In this document: piece by piece, positions 35,761-45,236 of the stretch
Layout: the number at the start of each line of letters is the position of its first letter
Numbering within the stretch: position 1 is the stretch's first letter
From: Methanococcus vannielii SB
GTDB taxonomy: Archaea > AGJL01 > Methanococci > Methanococcales > Methanococcaceae
Length of the DNA stretch: 64,000 bases
Assembly (NCBI RefSeq): GCF_000017165.1
Contig: NC_009634.1
Location: 820,249 to 884,248 of the forward strand
Direction: 5' to 3'
Position numbers and translations under genes: made by a program
Notes under the pieces: generated by a model
Told to the model about the DNA's origin: nothing
What the model saw: only the letters and a program-made list of their open reading frames with translations
Databases searched by the model: none

Positions 35761-35898
35761 GTGACATCAGGTAGCGGTTGTTCAAGATTAAAAGCTCCAT
35801 TATTAAAGGCTCATGAAGATAATAAAAGTTCAATAAAAAAAATTATGAGGATAGAATTGTTAAATAATCAGATTACTCTTAAGAGTATATGGAAATAG
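35761..35898 (+). other. Possible 45-aa reading frame or gene remnant
   Basis: From GTG 35761 the frame reads TSGSGCSRLKAPLLKAHED and on to a stop at 35896-35898. The first half has protein-like composition, but there is no ribosome binding site and no ATG. It may be the end of a decayed gene. Confidence is low. Confidence 0.25.
35874..35887. promoter_or_regulatory. TACTCTTAAGAGTA palindrome before the SH3-like gene
   Basis: A perfect 14-bp palindrome, which can be read as TACTC-N4-GAGTA. It overlaps AGAGTATATGG, the likely TATA box for the gene at 35949. It shares its core with the dyad before cbiO at 4217-4234. Confidence 0.4.
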
Positions 35899-35948
35899 AA
35901 GAAAAGAAACTTAATTTACCATAATCTTAATAAAAAAAGAGAGTAAAT

Positions 35949-36299
35949 ATGGGCAATTACATAGTAATTAAAGAAAGAAAATCTGAAGCAGAAAAGCCAA
36001 TTCAACTGGTGAAAGGTGAGACTGTTGAGTGTATTGAAGAATCAGATGATAATAGTGATTGGGCCGGCTGGATTTTATGCAAAGGGATTAATAAAGAAGG
36101 ATGGGTTCCGAAGCAGATAGTTGAAAGGACAAACAATCAAGGATTGATTTTAGATGACTATGATGCAATTGAGTTTGATTTAGAAGTAGGGGAGGTTATA
36201 ATTGCTGAAAAAGTTTTAAATGGCTGGGCCTATGGGGCAAAAAAAGATGATCCGTTGGGAAAAGCATGGGCCCCATTAAATCATTTACAGATAATGTAG
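35949..36299 (+). CDS. SH3-like domain protein (116 aa)
   Basis: This cytosolic protein appears to hold two SH3-like barrels. The first (residues about 2-58) has LVKGETVECIEESDDNSDWAGW followed by KEGWVPKQIVE. The second (about 64-116) begins ILDDYDAIEFDLEVGEVIIAE and ends WAYGAKKDDPLGKAWAPLNHLQIM. The order of an ALYDY-like start, an acidic turn, a W-containing strand and a GWVP-like strand matches variant SH3 folds. Its ligand is unknown. It has its own promoter and stands alone, 111 bases before tyrA. Confidence 0.65.
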   Translation: MGNYIVIKERKSEAEKPIQLVKGETVECIEESDDNSDWAGWILCKGINKEGWVPKQIVERTNNQGLILDDYDAIEFDLEVGEVIIAEKVLNGWAYGAKKDDPLGKAWAPLNHLQIM

Positions 36300-36410
36300 G
36301 TTATTTATAGGATGTAATGTTTTTGATTTTTTTAGCACTTTATTCATAAATAGTTATAATGCATGAAATATAATATAAAAATCAAAAAACTACGTTAAAA
36401 AGGAAAAATT

Positions 36411-37730
36411 ATGATAATTTCGATAATTGGTGGAACTGACGGCCTTGGAAAATGGTTTGCAAGTTTTTTAAAGAATAAAGGTTTTACAGTAATTGTATCA
36501 GGTAGGGATAACATAAAGGGAAAAGAAGCTGAAAAAGAACTTGGTGTTTTATATACAAGTAGTAACGTTGAAGCTTCGAAAAAGGGAGATATTGTAATTA
36601 TTTCAGTTCCAATAAACGTTACAGATTCAGTCATTAAAGAAGTTGCACCCCATGTAAAGCCTGGATCTTTACTAATGGATATAACTTCAATAAAAGAAGG
36701 GCCTTCAAAATTAATGAAAGAATATTCAAATGAAGGCGTTTTTATTTTGCCATCTCACCCGATGTTTGGGCCGGAAACTCCTTCATTAAAAAGACAAGTT
36801 GTAATATTGACTCCAATTGAAGGCGAAATTAATCCTTTTTTTAAAAAAATACGTAAATTTTTAGAAAATGAAGGGGCAAAGGTAATTGTTGTATCTCCAA
36901 AAGAACATGATAAGATCATGGGTGTTGTTCAGGGATTAACCCATTTCGTGTACATTTCGCTTGGTTCTACGTTAAAAGACCTTGAAATTGATATAAAAGA
37001 GTCGAGAAACTTTGCATCTCCAATTTATGAACTAATGATAAATATTATTGCAAGAATTATTGGGCAAAATCCTTATCTTTATGCAGATATACAGATGCAT
37101 AACTCCCAAATTATCAATATTCATGAAGCATTTATAAAAAACTGCGAAAAAATTAGTAAAATCGTGCAGGAACAGGATCGAGACAGTTTTGTAGAAAACA
37201 TGAAAAATTCTGCTGAACACTTTGGAAACGAAACTAAAAGAGGCCTTAACTGTTCAAATAAAGCGGTTTATGCAATTTCAAGAGAGAATGAAAAACTTTT
37301 AAAGTCCATTGGAAAAGAAGTCGGTTTGAAGCATATTTATTCTGAAAATGTGCATTGTGGGATTTTAAAGGAAGTTTATTCAGATTATCTAGTTATTAAA
37401 CAGAATGAAAAAGAAATAATTTTAAATATTTCAAATGTTTCACTCATGGATGATAAAGACCTTAAACTTTGGAAAGACGAAAATTTGGAAAAATATTTCA
37501 CAGATATTTCCGTTTTATTTAAAAAAAACATTGATTTGAGTATTATTATTGAATTATTAGCCCATAAATTTGAAATTCAAGTAATTGACACATATTCGGG
37601 GGAAAAAATTGATAAAAATGAATTGAGTGTAACTTTCAGAGTATATTCATTTAATAAACCTGAATTAAAGGTGCTTAGGGAAACTTTCAGTTTTATTATC
37701 GATAATATCGGGGGAAAAATAAGATACTAG
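36411..37730 (+). CDS. tyrA: Prephenate dehydrogenase
   Basis: TyrA makes 4-hydroxyphenylpyruvate from prephenate for tyrosine synthesis. The N-terminal NAD(P) motif is IIGGTDGLGKWFASFL, and the catalytic histidine block SHPMFGPETPS is near residue 121. The dehydrogenase domain ends near 280. Residues about 300-439 form an extra C-terminal region that resembles the form seen in other Methanococcales (439 residues there too), perhaps regulatory. GGAAAAATT precedes ATG 36411. The phenylalanine-branch enzyme PheA is encoded at 50774. Confidence 0.9.
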   Translation: MIISIIGGTDGLGKWFASFLKNKGFTVIVSGRDNIKGKEAEKELGVLYTSSNVEASKKGDIVIISVPINVTDSVIKEVAPHVKPGSLLMDITSIKEGPSKLMKEYSNEGVFILPSHPMFGPETPSLKRQVVILTPIEGEINPFFKKIRKFLENEGAKVIVVSPKEHDKIMGVVQGLTHFVYISLGSTLKDLEIDIKESRNFASPIYELMINIIARIIGQNPYLYADIQMHNSQIINIHEAFIKNCEKISKIVQEQDRDSFVENMKNSAEHFGNETKRGLNCSNKAVYAISRENEKLLKSIGKEVGLKHIYSENVHCGILKEVYSDYLVIKQNEKEIILNISNVSLMDDKDLKLWKDENLEKYFTDISVLFKKNIDLSIIIELLAHKFEIQVIDTYSGEKIDKNELSVTFRVYSFNKPELKVLRETFSFIIDNIGGKIRY

Positions 37731-37831
37731 TTTAAAATTATATTTACACTTTATCTGAAAAACCGAAAACTTAAATATAATATATCTAAATTTATAAATA
37801 TTTTTTTGAAAATAAAAAAGGGGAAGGGAAA

Positions 37832-39463
37832 TTACATCATTCCTCCCATTCCGCCCATACCTCCCATTCCGCCCATGTCGCCCATGTCAGGTGCGCCACC
37901 TCTTAATTTTTCTGCAGCAATTACGTCATCGATTCTGAGTAACATTTCTGTTGATTCTGCTGCTGATTGAACTGCTTGAGTTTTAACTCTTAATGGTTCA
38001 ACAACGCCGTTTGCACACATATCTTCAACGTTTCCTGTGAATACGTTTAAACCTGCGCACTTGTTACCGTTGCTTGCGTGTGCTGCCCTAACTTTAACGA
38101 GGATTTCGATTGCATCAAGTCCTGCGTTTTCAGCTAAAGTTCTAGGAATTACCTCTAAAGCATCTGCAAATGCCCTAACTGCGAGTTGTTCTCTTCCGCT
38201 GATTCCTTCTGCGTATTCTCTTAATCTTAAGGATAATTCAACTTCTGTTGAACCCCCACCTGATACGATTTTTCCATCTTCAATTGTACATGCAACTACA
38301 CCAACAGCGTCGTCAACTGCTCTTGCAACTTCTTCGATTACATGTTCAGTTGTACCCCTGATAAGCATTGTAACTGCTTTTGGAAGTTTGCATTCTTCAA
38401 CGAAAATCATTGCGTCTCCTGAGATTTTCTTCTCTTCAACGATTCCAGCGTCCCCTAAATCAGCAGCGCTTAAGTCTTTAATGTTATTAATTACGGTTGC
38501 ACCGGTTGCTTTTGCGAGTTTTTCCATGTCGGATTTTTTAACTCTTCTTGCAGCAACGATTCCTTCTTTAGCTAAGAAGTGTTGTGCTAAGTCGTCAATT
38601 CCTTTTTGACAGAATACTACGTTTGCACCGCTTGCTTTGATTTCATTGACCATGTCTTTTAACATTTTTTCTTCTTGTTCAATGAATTCCATTAATTTTG
38701 CAGGGTCAGTAATTCTAATTTCTGCATCGGTTTCGGTTTCTTTGATTTCAATTGCACAGTTTAAGAGTGCAATTTTTGCGTTAACAACTTTTTTAGGCAT
38801 TTGAGCGCTTACTCTTTCTTTGTCAACCAAAACACCTTTGATTAATTCAGTGTCGTCAATTGATGCGCCTTGCTTTTTCTCGATTTTGATTAAGTCTTTG
38901 TCAACTTTTCCATCTTCGTCAACAACTGCTGAAACTGCGTCAACGATAATTTCAGCTAATTGTTCTTTAGCTTTTTCAGCACCCTTTCCGGTGATTGATG
39001 TCATTGCAATTTTTATTAAAAGTTCTTTATCTTGTGCACTAACGTCACATGCAACTTCTTTTAAAATTTCTTGTGCCTTTTGTGCAGCCATTTGGTAACC
39101 CTTAACAACGATTGTTGGGTGTACGTTTTGGTCCAATAATTCTTCAGCTTTTCTTAACAATTCCCCAGCAAGTACAACTGCGGTTGTTGTACCATCTCCT
39201 ACTTCTTTTTCTTGGGTTTTTGCAACTTCAATTAACATTTTAGCTGCAGGGTGTTCTACACTCATTTCTCTTAAGATTGTAACTCCGTCGTTTGTAACAA
39301 CAACGTCACCTAAATCGTCAACTAACATTTTGTCCATTCCTTTTGGGCCGAGTGTTGATCTTACGGTTTCTGCGATAATCCTTCCTGCTAAAATGTTCAT
39401 TCTCTGAGCATCTCTTCCCATATACCTTTTCATGTTTTCAGGTAAAACTCCTGGTTGTGCCAT
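37832..39463 (-). CDS. thsA: Thermosome (group II chaperonin) subunit
   Basis: This subunit of the ATP-driven protein-folding ring has 543 residues. [15 protein letters not shown] near residue 92 is the ATP-hydrolysis motif, with [18 protein letters not shown] near 37 and the [12 protein letters not shown] block near 402. The C terminus ends in a GGM-rich tail ([18 protein letters not shown]), as in other thermosomes. GAGGTGT precedes ATG 39463. Only one subunit gene is in the window. Confidence 0.96.
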   Translation of the reverse strand: MAQPGVLPENMKRYMGRDAQRMNILAGRIIAETVRSTLGPKGMDKMLVDDLGDVVVTNDGVTILREMSVEHPAAKMLIEVAKTQEKEVGDGTTTAVVLAGELLRKAEELLDQNVHPTIVVKGYQMAAQKAQEILKEVACDVSAQDKELLIKIAMTSITGKGAEKAKEQLAEIIVDAVSAVVDEDGKVDKDLIKIEKKQGASIDDTELIKGVLVDKERVSAQMPKKVVNAKIALLNCAIEIKETETDAEIRITDPAKLMEFIEQEEKMLKDMVNEIKASGANVVFCQKGIDDLAQHFLAKEGIVAARRVKKSDMEKLAKATGATVINNIKDLSAADLGDAGIVEEKKISGDAMIFVEECKLPKAVTMLIRGTTEHVIEEVARAVDDAVGVVACTIEDGKIVSGGGSTEVELSLRLREYAEGISGREQLAVRAFADALEVIPRTLAENAGLDAIEILVKVRAAHASNGNKCAGLNVFTGNVEDMCANGVVEPLRVKTQAVQSAAESTEMLLRIDDVIAAEKLRGGAPDMGDMGGMGGMGGMGGMM

Positions 39464-39532
39464 AACTACACCTCATTTTTAATATGTTTGGTTTTAAAAT
39501 GTACTGCTTCGGTATGTATATGACTATGAAGG

Positions 39533-39541
39533 TATATATAA
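39533..39541 (-). promoter_or_regulatory. TATA box of the thermosome gene
   Basis: TTATATATACC on the minus strand, about 70 bases before ATG 39463. A transcript start near 39508 is predicted. Confidence 0.5.
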
Positions 39542-39612
39542 CTATTTCGATTTGATTTTTTTGATATGGTTTGCAATAATCTTAATAAGTTTAAAAAAGT
39601 ATAATAAAAATA

Positions 39613-40281
39613 TTATTTTTTTAATTCGATGCTTAATTCTTCAAATAAAGTTTCCTGCTCTAAATCAATTTTTCCATCATTTGCAAGATATAATACAGGT
39701 AGAAAATTTTTTATTAATTCATCCCTTGTTTTAAATTTATTTTGAAATATAAATTTTCCGCCTGATTTTTTTAATTCCAAAATCATAAATTCCATTAGAT
39801 CGGAAATATCGTCTTCTTCAATCATTTCTTCAACTAACCTATATAATTCGGTTGGCCGTACAATTTCTCTTTTTTTGCGGGGTTTTATTTCCTTAATTTT
39901 TTTAAGTTCAGTTTTAAGGGTACTGATAAGGCCATCTAAGGTCATATTTTCCAGTTTTGGCTCTTTTTGTTTTTTTTCAATAGGTTCAACTATTTGGTCA
40001 TCTAAATATTCTTCATCTAAATATTCTTCATCGTCATAATTATCTTCAACTTCCTCTTTAAACGCATTTTCACACTCCCCATAAAGTACTTGCGATTTTA
40101 AACGAAGTAAAATCCCTGCAACCAGTACGACATCTGCAGAAAGCCGTATATCAAATTTTCTAAGTTCTCTTATGGTTCCAAGGTATTGATCCGTTATCTC
40201 AGAGATGTTGACGTTCCAAGGGTCAACATTCTTTTGTTCGATACTTTCTTTAATAATTCTAACCCATAGGTCAAATTCCAT
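39613..40281 (-). CDS. scpA: Segregation and condensation protein ScpA (kleisin)
   Basis: ScpA bridges SMC heads in the chromosome condensin. The N-terminal kleisin domain is clear: FDLWVRIIKESIEQKNVDPWNVNI and TDQYLGTIRE, then LRLKSQVLYG. The middle is acidic and has a short tandem repeat (EEYLDEEYLDD). The C-terminal winged helix has TRDELIKNFLPVLYLANDGKIDLEQ. It has 222 residues. It lies 18 bases downstream of the M50 protease gene on the same strand. The smc gene is not here. Confidence 0.9.
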   Translation of the reverse strand: MEFDLWVRIIKESIEQKNVDPWNVNISEITDQYLGTIRELRKFDIRLSADVVLVAGILLRLKSQVLYGECENAFKEEVEDNYDDEEYLDEEYLDDQIVEPIEKKQKEPKLENMTLDGLISTLKTELKKIKEIKPRKKREIVRPTELYRLVEEMIEEDDISDLMEFMILELKKSGGKFIFQNKFKTRDELIKNFLPVLYLANDGKIDLEQETLFEELSIELKK

Positions 40282-40299
40282 TTTATCATTCCATGTTTT

Positions 40300-40899
40300 T
40301 TAGAAGAACGTCAGTACAAATAGGGGAATAAATATTAAAAGCCATACTAAAAAATTCCAAGAGATTACTTTTGAACCGTCAAACGGATATATTGGAAGCA
40401 TATTGAAAAATGCCAAAAACATGTTTACATAGTACCCATATCCTGAAATATCGATATAATGTCCTGAAAAAATTATTGGAGGTATTGGTAGTATCAAAAA
40501 TAAAATTGCAAGTGTTACATTTGTTAAAGGTCCAGCTAAGGAAATAAGGGCGTTTTCTTTTGTTGTTAAATAATCTTTATGAATATATACTGCCCCAGGT
40601 GCAATAAATGTAAATCCCAAAATTATTTTTAAAACTATTGCAATTGCAAGTCCTTCATACCATGCCCTAAATTCACTCCAAGCTCCAAATTTTCTTGCAA
40701 CTGTTCTATGGGCGAGTTCGTGTAATATAAATGCAAGTCCAACTGTAAAAAATGTAGCTATGAACTGAGCTAAAAAGCCAGTATTTAACGTTGGAAATCC
40801 CCTTGGCCAGATAAATACAAGTGCGATTAAAAATGAAGAAATAATCAAGTCTTTTATTTCAATGTGGTTAAAACTAAATATGTTTTCACGGTATCCCAT
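40300..40899 (-). CDS. Site-2 protease family membrane metalloprotease (M50)
   Basis: This 199-residue integral membrane protein has the zinc motif HELAH near residue 66 in a membrane helix and a second metal-binding region NMLPIYPFDGSKV near 175, the NxxPxxPxDG motif of the S2P family. About five membrane segments. GGTGAA precedes ATG 40899. The substrate is unknown; it may cut a membrane-bound regulator. It is probably cotranscribed with scpA. Confidence 0.9.
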   Translation of the reverse strand: MGYRENIFSFNHIEIKDLIISSFLIALVFIWPRGFPTLNTGFLAQFIATFFTVGLAFILHELAHRTVARKFGAWSEFRAWYEGLAIAIVLKIILGFTFIAPGAVYIHKDYLTTKENALISLAGPLTNVTLAILFLILPIPPIIFSGHYIDISGYGYYVNMFLAFFNMLPIYPFDGSKVISWNFLVWLLIFIPLFVLTFF

Positions 40900-41031
40900 A
40901 ATTATTCACCAATTATACTTTAATAACATGTATTATACATTTTTTGCTTTGAAATTATATTGAGTAAGTATTAAATAATATTTAAAGATGTAAATTTAAA
41001 AAATAGTATAAAAAATATTAATAAAATAAAG

Positions 41032-41976
41032 TTAATTAAGAGATATTTTTCGCTTGTAAAAAACTTTTACGTCTTCCCCAATTTTCAAGTTATTTGTACC
41101 TTTTGTAATACATTTTACACTATATTCATCAATTTTTACATTTAATTTTCGATAATATCCAAAATCTACAATAGATTCAACTTTTCCAAAATAATGTTGT
41201 TCAATAGGATTTTGAACTTCATTTGGCCTTTTAACAACAGTTTCTTCAGGAGCTACAGCATAATTTTTATTTTCAATTTTTACGAGGTTGTAGCCTAAAA
41301 ATTTCGCTATTTTTTCATTTTTTGGGGTTTTAAATATTTCTGAATCTCCAAAATCATTTAATTCTCCATTTATTAGTATCGCAATCTGGTTTCCAAGCGT
41401 CCTTGCTTCAACAAAATCGTGTGTAATATGAACTACTGGAACTATTTCCCCAATTTTTTTTAGTTCAGATATAACGTTTTCCTTAATACTTGTATCCAAT
41501 GCAGCGGTCGGTTCATCGAGCAGTAAAATTTTAGGGTCAAGTACAAGAGCTCTTGCAATTGCGGTTCTTTGTTGTTCGCCACCACTTAATGTTAAAGGTT
41601 TCCTATTCAAAATACGAGTTATACCTAAAAATTCCGAAATGTCTAAGACTTTTTTATCGATTTCTAATTTAGATCTACCCCTTATTTTCATTCCATAAGC
41701 AATATTTTTATAAACACTCATGTTTGGAAAAAGGGCATAATTTTGGGGAACATAACCGAAATTTCTTCTTTCAGGAGGTAAGTTTGTTATGTCTTCACCA
41801 TTAAAATATATTTTTCCTGAATCAGGTTTAATAATTCCAGTAATACATTGTATTATAACAGATTTTCCAGCACCGCTTGGCCCAAGTAAAATACAGTAAT
41901 TTTTATCCATTTCAAGGCTTATATTACTTAATTTAAATTCTTTCCATGATTTAGATACGTTTTCCAGTTTTAGCAT
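41032..41976 (-). CDS. wtpC: Molybdate/tungstate ABC transporter ATPase
   Basis: This ABC ATPase has 314 residues. Walker A is GPSGAGKS near residue 34, the Q-loop YVPQNYALF near 80, the signature LSGGEQQR near 131, and Walker B ILLLDEP near 153. The C-terminal region is longer than the ABC core and contains a TOBE-like beta domain (residues about 225-314), as in ModC and WtpC. A TTG at 41988 is in frame, but GGTGA lies between it and ATG 41976, which is used. The substrate is assigned from the ModC-like TOBE region and the paired permease; tungstate or molybdate cannot be separated. Confidence 0.8.
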   Translation of the reverse strand: MLKLENVSKSWKEFKLSNISLEMDKNYCILLGPSGAGKSVIIQCITGIIKPDSGKIYFNGEDITNLPPERRNFGYVPQNYALFPNMSVYKNIAYGMKIRGRSKLEIDKKVLDISEFLGITRILNRKPLTLSGGEQQRTAIARALVLDPKILLLDEPTAALDTSIKENVISELKKIGEIVPVVHITHDFVEARTLGNQIAILINGELNDFGDSEIFKTPKNEKIAKFLGYNLVKIENKNYAVAPEETVVKRPNEVQNPIEQHYFGKVESIVDFGYYRKLNVKIDEYSVKCITKGTNNLKIGEDVKVFYKRKISLN

Positions 41977-41988
41977 GATTTTCACCAA

Positions 41989-42756
41989 TTACTTTTGTTT
42001 ATATCGTACAAGCCTAAATACTGAGAACAAAAGTATGCTTAAAATTATCATTATAACTGAAATAGGCTTTGATGCAGTTAATCCATACTGATTAAACCGG
42101 TCAAGAATTAGTACAGGCGCTGTTTTTGGAAAGTAAGCTATAACTAGTATTGCCCCTACTTCACTAATCCCTCTTGCAAATGTAAGAATGCTTCCTGAAA
42201 CAATATTATTTTTAATTAAGGGAAGGGATATTTTAAAAAATGTTTTTGCCCTAGATGCCCCAAGTGTCCTTGAAACGTTTTCTAGTTCCTCATCAACCAT
42301 TAAAAAGCCATCCCTTGCACTATTTACCATGTAAGGAAGGCCAACATAAAGCATTACTGTAACAATTCCCCAAAAATTATCAACAATTTTAAAGCCAATG
42401 CTTTCAAATCCTCTGCCAATTGAAGTACCATAGTAAAATGCCAAAATCATTATCCCGATTACTGCGTGAGGTATTGCCATTGGAATATCAATAATTGCCT
42501 CTACAACATTTTTTCCAAAAAAATGGTACCTTGAAAGAAGGTATGAAATTGGAACCCCAATATATAATGCAATTACGGTTGCAGTTCCAGCAGCTTTTAG
42601 ACTTATCAAAAGAGAATTGATTACTTCAGAATCAAAAATTGCATTCTGGATATTTCCGGGATTTAAAATCATGTTTAAAAGAGGTAAAACTAAGAACAAC
42701 AACAAAAGCGCTGATAAAACGATAAATACAGTAAAAAAACTTTTGTCTTGATTCAA
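41989..42756 (-). CDS. wtpB: Molybdate/tungstate ABC transporter permease
   Basis: This permease has 255 residues and six membrane segments. The coupling-helix EAA motif is SRTLGASRAKTFFKISLPLI near residue 165. DIPMAIPHAVIGIMIL near 88 is typical of ModB, WtpB and CysTW-like permeases. The start is TTG at 42756 with AGTGAT upstream. It is followed by the ATPase gene after 12 bases. No substrate-binding protein gene (wtpA or modA) is adjacent; the 182-base gap upstream holds no coding frame, and the next gene is hypB. Confidence 0.8.
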   Translation of the reverse strand: MNQDKSFFTVFIVLSALLLLFLVLPLLNMILNPGNIQNAIFDSEVINSLLISLKAAGTATVIALYIGVPISYLLSRYHFFGKNVVEAIIDIPMAIPHAVIGIMILAFYYGTSIGRGFESIGFKIVDNFWGIVTVMLYVGLPYMVNSARDGFLMVDEELENVSRTLGASRAKTFFKISLPLIKNNIVSGSILTFARGISEVGAILVIAYFPKTAPVLILDRFNQYGLTASKPISVIMIILSILLFSVFRLVRYKQK

Positions 42757-42938
42757 GGTATCACTCAGACGATATTTAATAGTAAATAGTTAAAATTAAT
42801 ATATTAATCTAATGGTAACATAATATAATTAACACAGTACTGAACTAACTTTTAAATGGTACTATTTTTTATAAAAGAAGATAGAATCAGGTATATATTT
42901 TAAAGTGATGAAAGTTTAGTATATTTAGGTGACAAAAT

Positions 42939-43622
42939 ATGCATTTCGTTGATGTACTTAATATCGGAAAAGATATCCTTAAAGCCAATAAAAAGCATGC
43001 GGATAAAAATCGAGAATTATTAAATTCCCATGGAATTGCAGCATTTGACTTCATGGGTGCAATCGGCAGTGGTAAAACCCTTTTAATCGAATTTTTAATT
43101 AATGAATTAAAAGATGAATATAAAATTGCATGTATTGCAGGAGATGTCATTGCAAAGTACGATGCTGGAAGAATGGAAAGGCACGGTGTAAAAGTAATTC
43201 CATTAAATACGGGAAAAGAGTGTCATCTTGATTCACATCAAGTTGGACATTCCTATTTAGACCTTGACCTCGATAATTTAGACATTATATTCATTGAAAA
43301 CGTTGGAAACTTAATATGCCCAACAGATTTTGACCTTGGAACGCATAAACGAACGGTAGTAGTAAGCGTGAGTGAAGGAGACGATACTGTTGAAAAACAT
43401 CCTGAAATATTTAAAACTGCGGATTTAACAATAATCAATAAAATAGATATTGCAAAAGCCGTTGGTTCCGACCCAGTTAAGATGTTCAACGATGCAAAAA
43501 CCATTAATAAGGATATGGAAGTTTTACTTACCTCCATAAAAAATACAGAAGGACTTGAAAAGGTAGTCGAATTTATTAAAAATACGGTTAAAGAAGTTAA
43601 ATCAAATAAAAATAAAAAATAA
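42939..43622 (+). CDS. hypB: Hydrogenase nickel incorporation GTPase HypB
   Basis: HypB uses GTP to insert nickel during maturation of NiFe hydrogenases. The P-loop is MGAIGSGKT near residue 38. The metal-site region has IPLNTGKECHLDSHQVGH near 90, with Cys and His ligands. The G3 motif is in IFIENVGNLICPTDF, and NKID near 166 is the base-specificity motif. It has 227 residues and no His-rich N-terminal stretch. AGGTGA precedes ATG 42939. hypA is not adjacent. Confidence 0.95.
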   Translation: MHFVDVLNIGKDILKANKKHADKNRELLNSHGIAAFDFMGAIGSGKTLLIEFLINELKDEYKIACIAGDVIAKYDAGRMERHGVKVIPLNTGKECHLDSHQVGHSYLDLDLDNLDIIFIENVGNLICPTDFDLGTHKRTVVVSVSEGDDTVEKHPEIFKTADLTIINKIDIAKAVGSDPVKMFNDAKTINKDMEVLLTSIKNTEGLEKVVEFIKNTVKEVKSNKNKK

Positions 43623-43681
43623 ATTTTTGGATTATTGCCTTATTACATTTATTATTTTATTTATTTTTATTTATTTCAAAG

Positions 43682-44101
43682 TTATACACAAATTACTTCC
43701 ACAAATTTTGGTTCCTTTAGCTCCTTTTCAAACCACATACTTATTCCAACATAAGTACTTCCTTTTTTTCCAACGGCATAGTCACAAACACAACCCATAG
43801 CTTCAAAAGTACTTTTTACGCCATCAAATGCAAATTCATCAGTATATGTATCACTTGTCCCAAGTGCCTCGTTTATCCGTATAACCATTTCTAAAATTTC
43901 CTCATCATTTACAATTTCAAAATCGTTTTCAACTAATTTATCCATTAGATATTCTTTTATTGAAGGATATTCATCAATTTTTTTATCCTTACATATACTC
44001 CTTACTGCAAGAACTTCATCCTTATTTATTACTGGCTTAGAGCCTTTAAATGCTTCAATTGACCGCACAATTCTACCAATGATCATGTTAAAGTTGTTCA
44101 T
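43682..44101 (-). CDS. DUF2120 family protein
   Basis: This methanogen-specific conserved protein has 139 residues and no membrane segment. Blocks are GRIVRSIEAFKGSKPVI, DEILEMVIRINEALGTSDTYTDEFAFDG and VCDYAVGKKGSTYVGISMW. The function is unknown. ATG 44101 has AAGGTGA; a reading from 44110 would start before the ribosome binding site. It follows the lysyltransferase-like membrane protein gene in the same orientation after 19 bases, so the two form a pair. The family name is from memory. Confidence 0.65.
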   Translation of the reverse strand: MNNFNMIIGRIVRSIEAFKGSKPVINKDEVLAVRSICKDKKIDEYPSIKEYLMDKLVENDFEIVNDEEILEMVIRINEALGTSDTYTDEFAFDGVKSTFEAMGCVCDYAVGKKGSTYVGISMWFEKELKEPKFVEVICV

Positions 44102-44120
44102 TTTTTTCACCTTAATCTAA

Positions 44121-45143
44121 CTAGCATTCTATTTCATAATTTTGATTTTTAGATTTCTTTTTTATTATTTTAAATGCAACTGAACCTACAATTGTAACAA
44201 AAATATACGATATAGATCTATCAAGTAACGTTCCAGCAGCAGCTTTTGAATAGGGGATATTAAAAAATGAATACATTGCAATCATTGCAGTGTCACTTGT
44301 TCCAAGTCCCCCAGGTAATGTTGGTAAAACTCCAACAAGCAGTGCTACAAGATATGTTGATGAAACAGTAATAAAATTTAAATTTGTATTTATGGCTATA
44401 AAAAGTGTATATATTCTTAAAATATCTAAAAACCACCAAATAATAGATAACATTAACGAATTTATCATTCCTTTTTTTCGTTCTTTAAAAAAAAGCATAC
44501 TCTCTTGAAATTTTTTGATTGTATCATTTATTTTTTTTTCATCTATCTTTTTTGAAGAAAACTTTGTAACGATTTTTGCAATGCGTAATGTAATTTTAAA
44601 TGCCAACTTCTTATGCATTGCAATATATAGTATTCCAAAAGTAACAAAAACGACTAATATCCATGCAATTATAAAAAAACCTGTGTAAATCATTCCTTTT
44701 ATTGTAAAATAAATTATAACAAAAAACGTGAGCATTAGAAATACTACACTATCCAAAAGCCGTTCTATAACTACTGTCGAAAATGAAACGTGATAGGGTA
44801 TGTTCTCAAGCTTTGAAAGATAATATGCACGAAATGGTTCACTGCCACCTTTCATTGATGGAGTTACGTTATTTATAAATTGTCCCATGGTAATTAAAAG
44901 AACCAGATTTTTAAATCCTGCATGATATCCATTTAGCCCCAAAAGATAATTCCAACGAACTGAAATTGCGAAAAGGGTTAAAAGATATATTAAAACTGCA
45001 AACAGGTAAATTTTTATATCTGCAGACTTTAAGACGTTGTAAACTTCAAAGATTCCTATTTTGTAAATTATAAATGAAATTATGGAGATTCCAATACCGT
45101 AAAAAAAGGCATTTTTTATAAATTTAGACTTAATTTTGCTCAT
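44121..45143 (-). CDS. UPF0104 / lysylphosphatidylglycerol synthase-like membrane protein
   Basis: This polytopic membrane protein has 340 residues and about eight hydrophobic segments. The conserved blocks are GQFINNVTPSMKGGSEPFRAYYLSK near residue 90 and LLVGVLPTLPGGLGTSDTAM near 270, typical of the LPG synthase flippase-like domain (AglD N-terminal type/UPF0104). It may move or modify lipid-linked molecules; the exact role is unknown. GGGGATTGA precedes ATG 45143. The DUF2120 gene follows on the same strand. Confidence 0.82.
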   Translation of the reverse strand: MSKIKSKFIKNAFFYGIGISIISFIIYKIGIFEVYNVLKSADIKIYLFAVLIYLLTLFAISVRWNYLLGLNGYHAGFKNLVLLITMGQFINNVTPSMKGGSEPFRAYYLSKLENIPYHVSFSTVVIERLLDSVVFLMLTFFVIIYFTIKGMIYTGFFIIAWILVVFVTFGILYIAMHKKLAFKITLRIAKIVTKFSSKKIDEKKINDTIKKFQESMLFFKERKKGMINSLMLSIIWWFLDILRIYTLFIAINTNLNFITVSSTYLVALLVGVLPTLPGGLGTSDTAMIAMYSFFNIPYSKAAAGTLLDRSISYIFVTIVGSVAFKIIKKKSKNQNYEIEC

Positions 45144-45236
45144 TCAATCCCCGAAAAAATAAAATAATTGGTTATTTTTTTAATCTTTTATAGTTATTCT
45201 TTTGATGCCGTTAATTAGTTCGATTTTGACTATATC

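Noticed and set aside
39998-40030. 15-base repeat in scpA as a mobile or variable element
   Set aside because: Only two copies in an acidic, low-complexity linker; common in ScpA and of little note.
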